A DNA stretch of 64,000 bases from Pseudomonas aegrilactucae. GTDB lineage: Bacteria > Pseudomonadota > Gammaproteobacteria > Pseudomonadales > Pseudomonadaceae. The notes beneath the pieces are model-generated. The model was given only the letters and a program-made list of their open reading frames with translations, was not told where the DNA came from and searched no databases. Both the position numbers and the translations under genes were made by a program. Shown piece after piece: positions 63,184 to 64,000 of this stretch; the stretch's first letter is position 1; each line of letters begins with the position of its first letter. Where the stretch lies: NCBI RefSeq assembly GCF_019168305.1, contig NZ_JAHTBI010000036.1, positions 1 through 64,000 on the forward strand, in the 5' to 3' direction.

Positions 63184-64000
63184 ATGACGTACCACCTTTT
63201 GCCCCGACCCAGCCCCTTGTGCGCGATGCTGGGTAGAACCTTGCTGTGCTCGGCGTTGATACTGCCGGCGCTGTTGCCCGCCAGCGTCAACGCCGAGCCT
63301 GCAGTCACGCAGCGCTTTGACCTGGCCCCGGATGACCTGGGCAGGGCGCTCACGCGCTTTGCTGCCGAAGCCGGGGTGGTGCTGTCATTCGATGCCAGCC
63401 TTACCCGCGGCCGCCAAAGCGCCGGGCTGCACGGCCACTACGCTGTGGCGGCCGGCCTGAGCCAACTGTTGCAGGGCAGCGGCCTGCACGCCGTGCGAGA
63501 CGGCAGCGGGCGCTATCAGCTGGTGCCGGTCAGCGCGGCCGCTGGCGCGGTGGCGCTAGGCGCCACCACCGTCAATGCCGAGCACCTGGGTGCCAGCACC
63601 GAAGACACCGGTTCCTACACCACGGGTACCATGCCGAGCGCCACCAAGCTGGCCCTGACGGCGCGTCAGACCCCCCAGTCGGTCTCGGTGATTACCCGCC
63701 AGCGCATGGACGACCGGGGCATGCAGACCTTGCACGATGTGGTCAAGGACACCCCGGGCCTGACCCTGGCCAACGACGGTCCGGAACGGCCGACCTATTA
63801 CGCCCGTGGCTTCACGGTCGACAACATTCTGTATGACGGCCTGCCCACCACCGTGTCGAGCTACACCGCCCGCGACACCATTGCCGCTGCAGACACCGCG
63901 ATGCTCGACCACGTCGAAGTGGTGCGCGGTGCCACTGGCCTGATGACAGGCTCCGGCAGCCCGTCGGCCGCGATCAACCTGGTGCGCAAGCGCCCTACGC
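63184..64000 (+). CDS. TonB-dependent siderophore receptor with signalling domain (partial)
   Basis: The gene starts at ATG 63184 and runs off the window end, so only about 272 N-terminal residues are seen. In order: a signal peptide ending near AEPAV, an STN/secretin-TonB signalling domain (FDLAPDDLGRALTRFAAEAGVVLSF), a TonB-box region, and the start of the plug (QTPQSVSVITRQRMDDRGMQTLHDVV, DNILYDGLPTT, VEVVRGATGLMTGSGSPSAAINLVRKRPT). The signalling domain contacts FecR. This is an FpvA/FecA-like transducer; the siderophore is unknown. Confidence 0.93.
   Translation, partial: MTYHLLPRPSPLCAMLGRTLLCSALILPALLPASVNAEPAVTQRFDLAPDDLGRALTRFAAEAGVVLSFDASLTRGRQSAGLHGHYAVAAGLSQLLQGSGLHAVRDGSGRYQLVPVSAAAGAVALGATTVNAEHLGASTEDTGSYTTGTMPSATKLALTARQTPQSVSVITRQRMDDRGMQTLHDVVKDTPGLTLANDGPERPTYYARGFTVDNILYDGLPTTVSSYTARDTIAAADTAMLDHVEVVRGATGLMTGSGSPSAAINLVRKRPT

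Overview
The window is chromosomal DNA from a fluorescent pseudomonad, most likely of the Pseudomonas putida group. This rests on the GC-rich codon use, the set of PsrA/LexA/SulA/TopA/FadBA proteins, the CheV with a FliA-type promoter, and REP elements of the Pseudomonas type (core TTCGCTGGCAAGCCAGCTCC). The gene order also follows, from memory, the P. aeruginosa stretch running from moaB2/moeA2 through uup, fadBA, topA, lexA, psrA, nagZ, mfd, gap, apbE, sthA and lolCDE, and further on rssB, tal and dusA. I see no transposase, integrase, CRISPR array, rRNA or intact tRNA. Most of the window is core genome.

Layout. 0-5 kb: a degenerate tRNA-like remnant, a small YgdI-type lipoprotein, moaB-moeA (molybdenum cofactor), then a GDP-mannose enzyme and a glycosyltransferase. 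5-10.8 kb: lipid kinase, a NarX/NarL-type two-component pair, a CheA-Hpt-like orphan protein, CheV, and a frameshifted MOSC-domain gene. 10.8-16 kb: slt, the ABC-F ATPase uup, a universal stress protein and an unknown membrane protein. 16-20 kb: the fadBA beta-oxidation operon. 20-25 kb: topA, two small conserved genes, sulA-lexA. 25-27.5 kb: psrA with two perfect operator palindromes, then a YkuD enzyme overlapping nagZ. 27.5-34.3 kb: an mfd-csiV-SNF2 helicase operon read leftward. 34.4-39.9 kb: gapB, apbE, sthA, a glycerophosphodiesterase and a PilZ-like protein. 40-43.3 kb: lolCDE. 43.4-46.1 kb: a copper-type two-component system divergent from a cupredoxin. 46-49.3 kb: queF, DUF4404, a degenerate HAD protein, mlaA, a PilZ protein. 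49.5-55.4 kb: the rssB-rssC partner-switching pair, a PhoD-like phosphodiesterase, tal and dusA. 55.6-61.4 kb: two small unknowns, a BCCT transporter and a lipoprotein/DUF294/exonuclease cluster. 61.5 kb to the end: a fecI-fecR-TonB receptor iron-uptake cell-surface signalling set, cut by the window edge.

Connections. PsrA is known to repress itself and to control fatty-acid degradation, and fadBA lies 9 kb away. sulA sits directly behind lexA under two SOS boxes. The YkuD/nagZ pair points to cytoplasmic peptidoglycan recycling. The strongest anomalies are a one-base frameshift in the MOSC gene, a signal-less YkuD enzyme coupled to nagZ, a HAD protein lacking its nucleophile, a Hpt-like protein without its histidine, an apbE without nqr beside it, a large stem-loop between lexA and psrA, and an inverted repeat ending exactly at the queF start codon. 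No clearly new multi-gene defence or metabolic system is visible; the lipoprotein/DUF294/exonuclease cluster and the CheA-Hpt-like protein are the least understood pieces.
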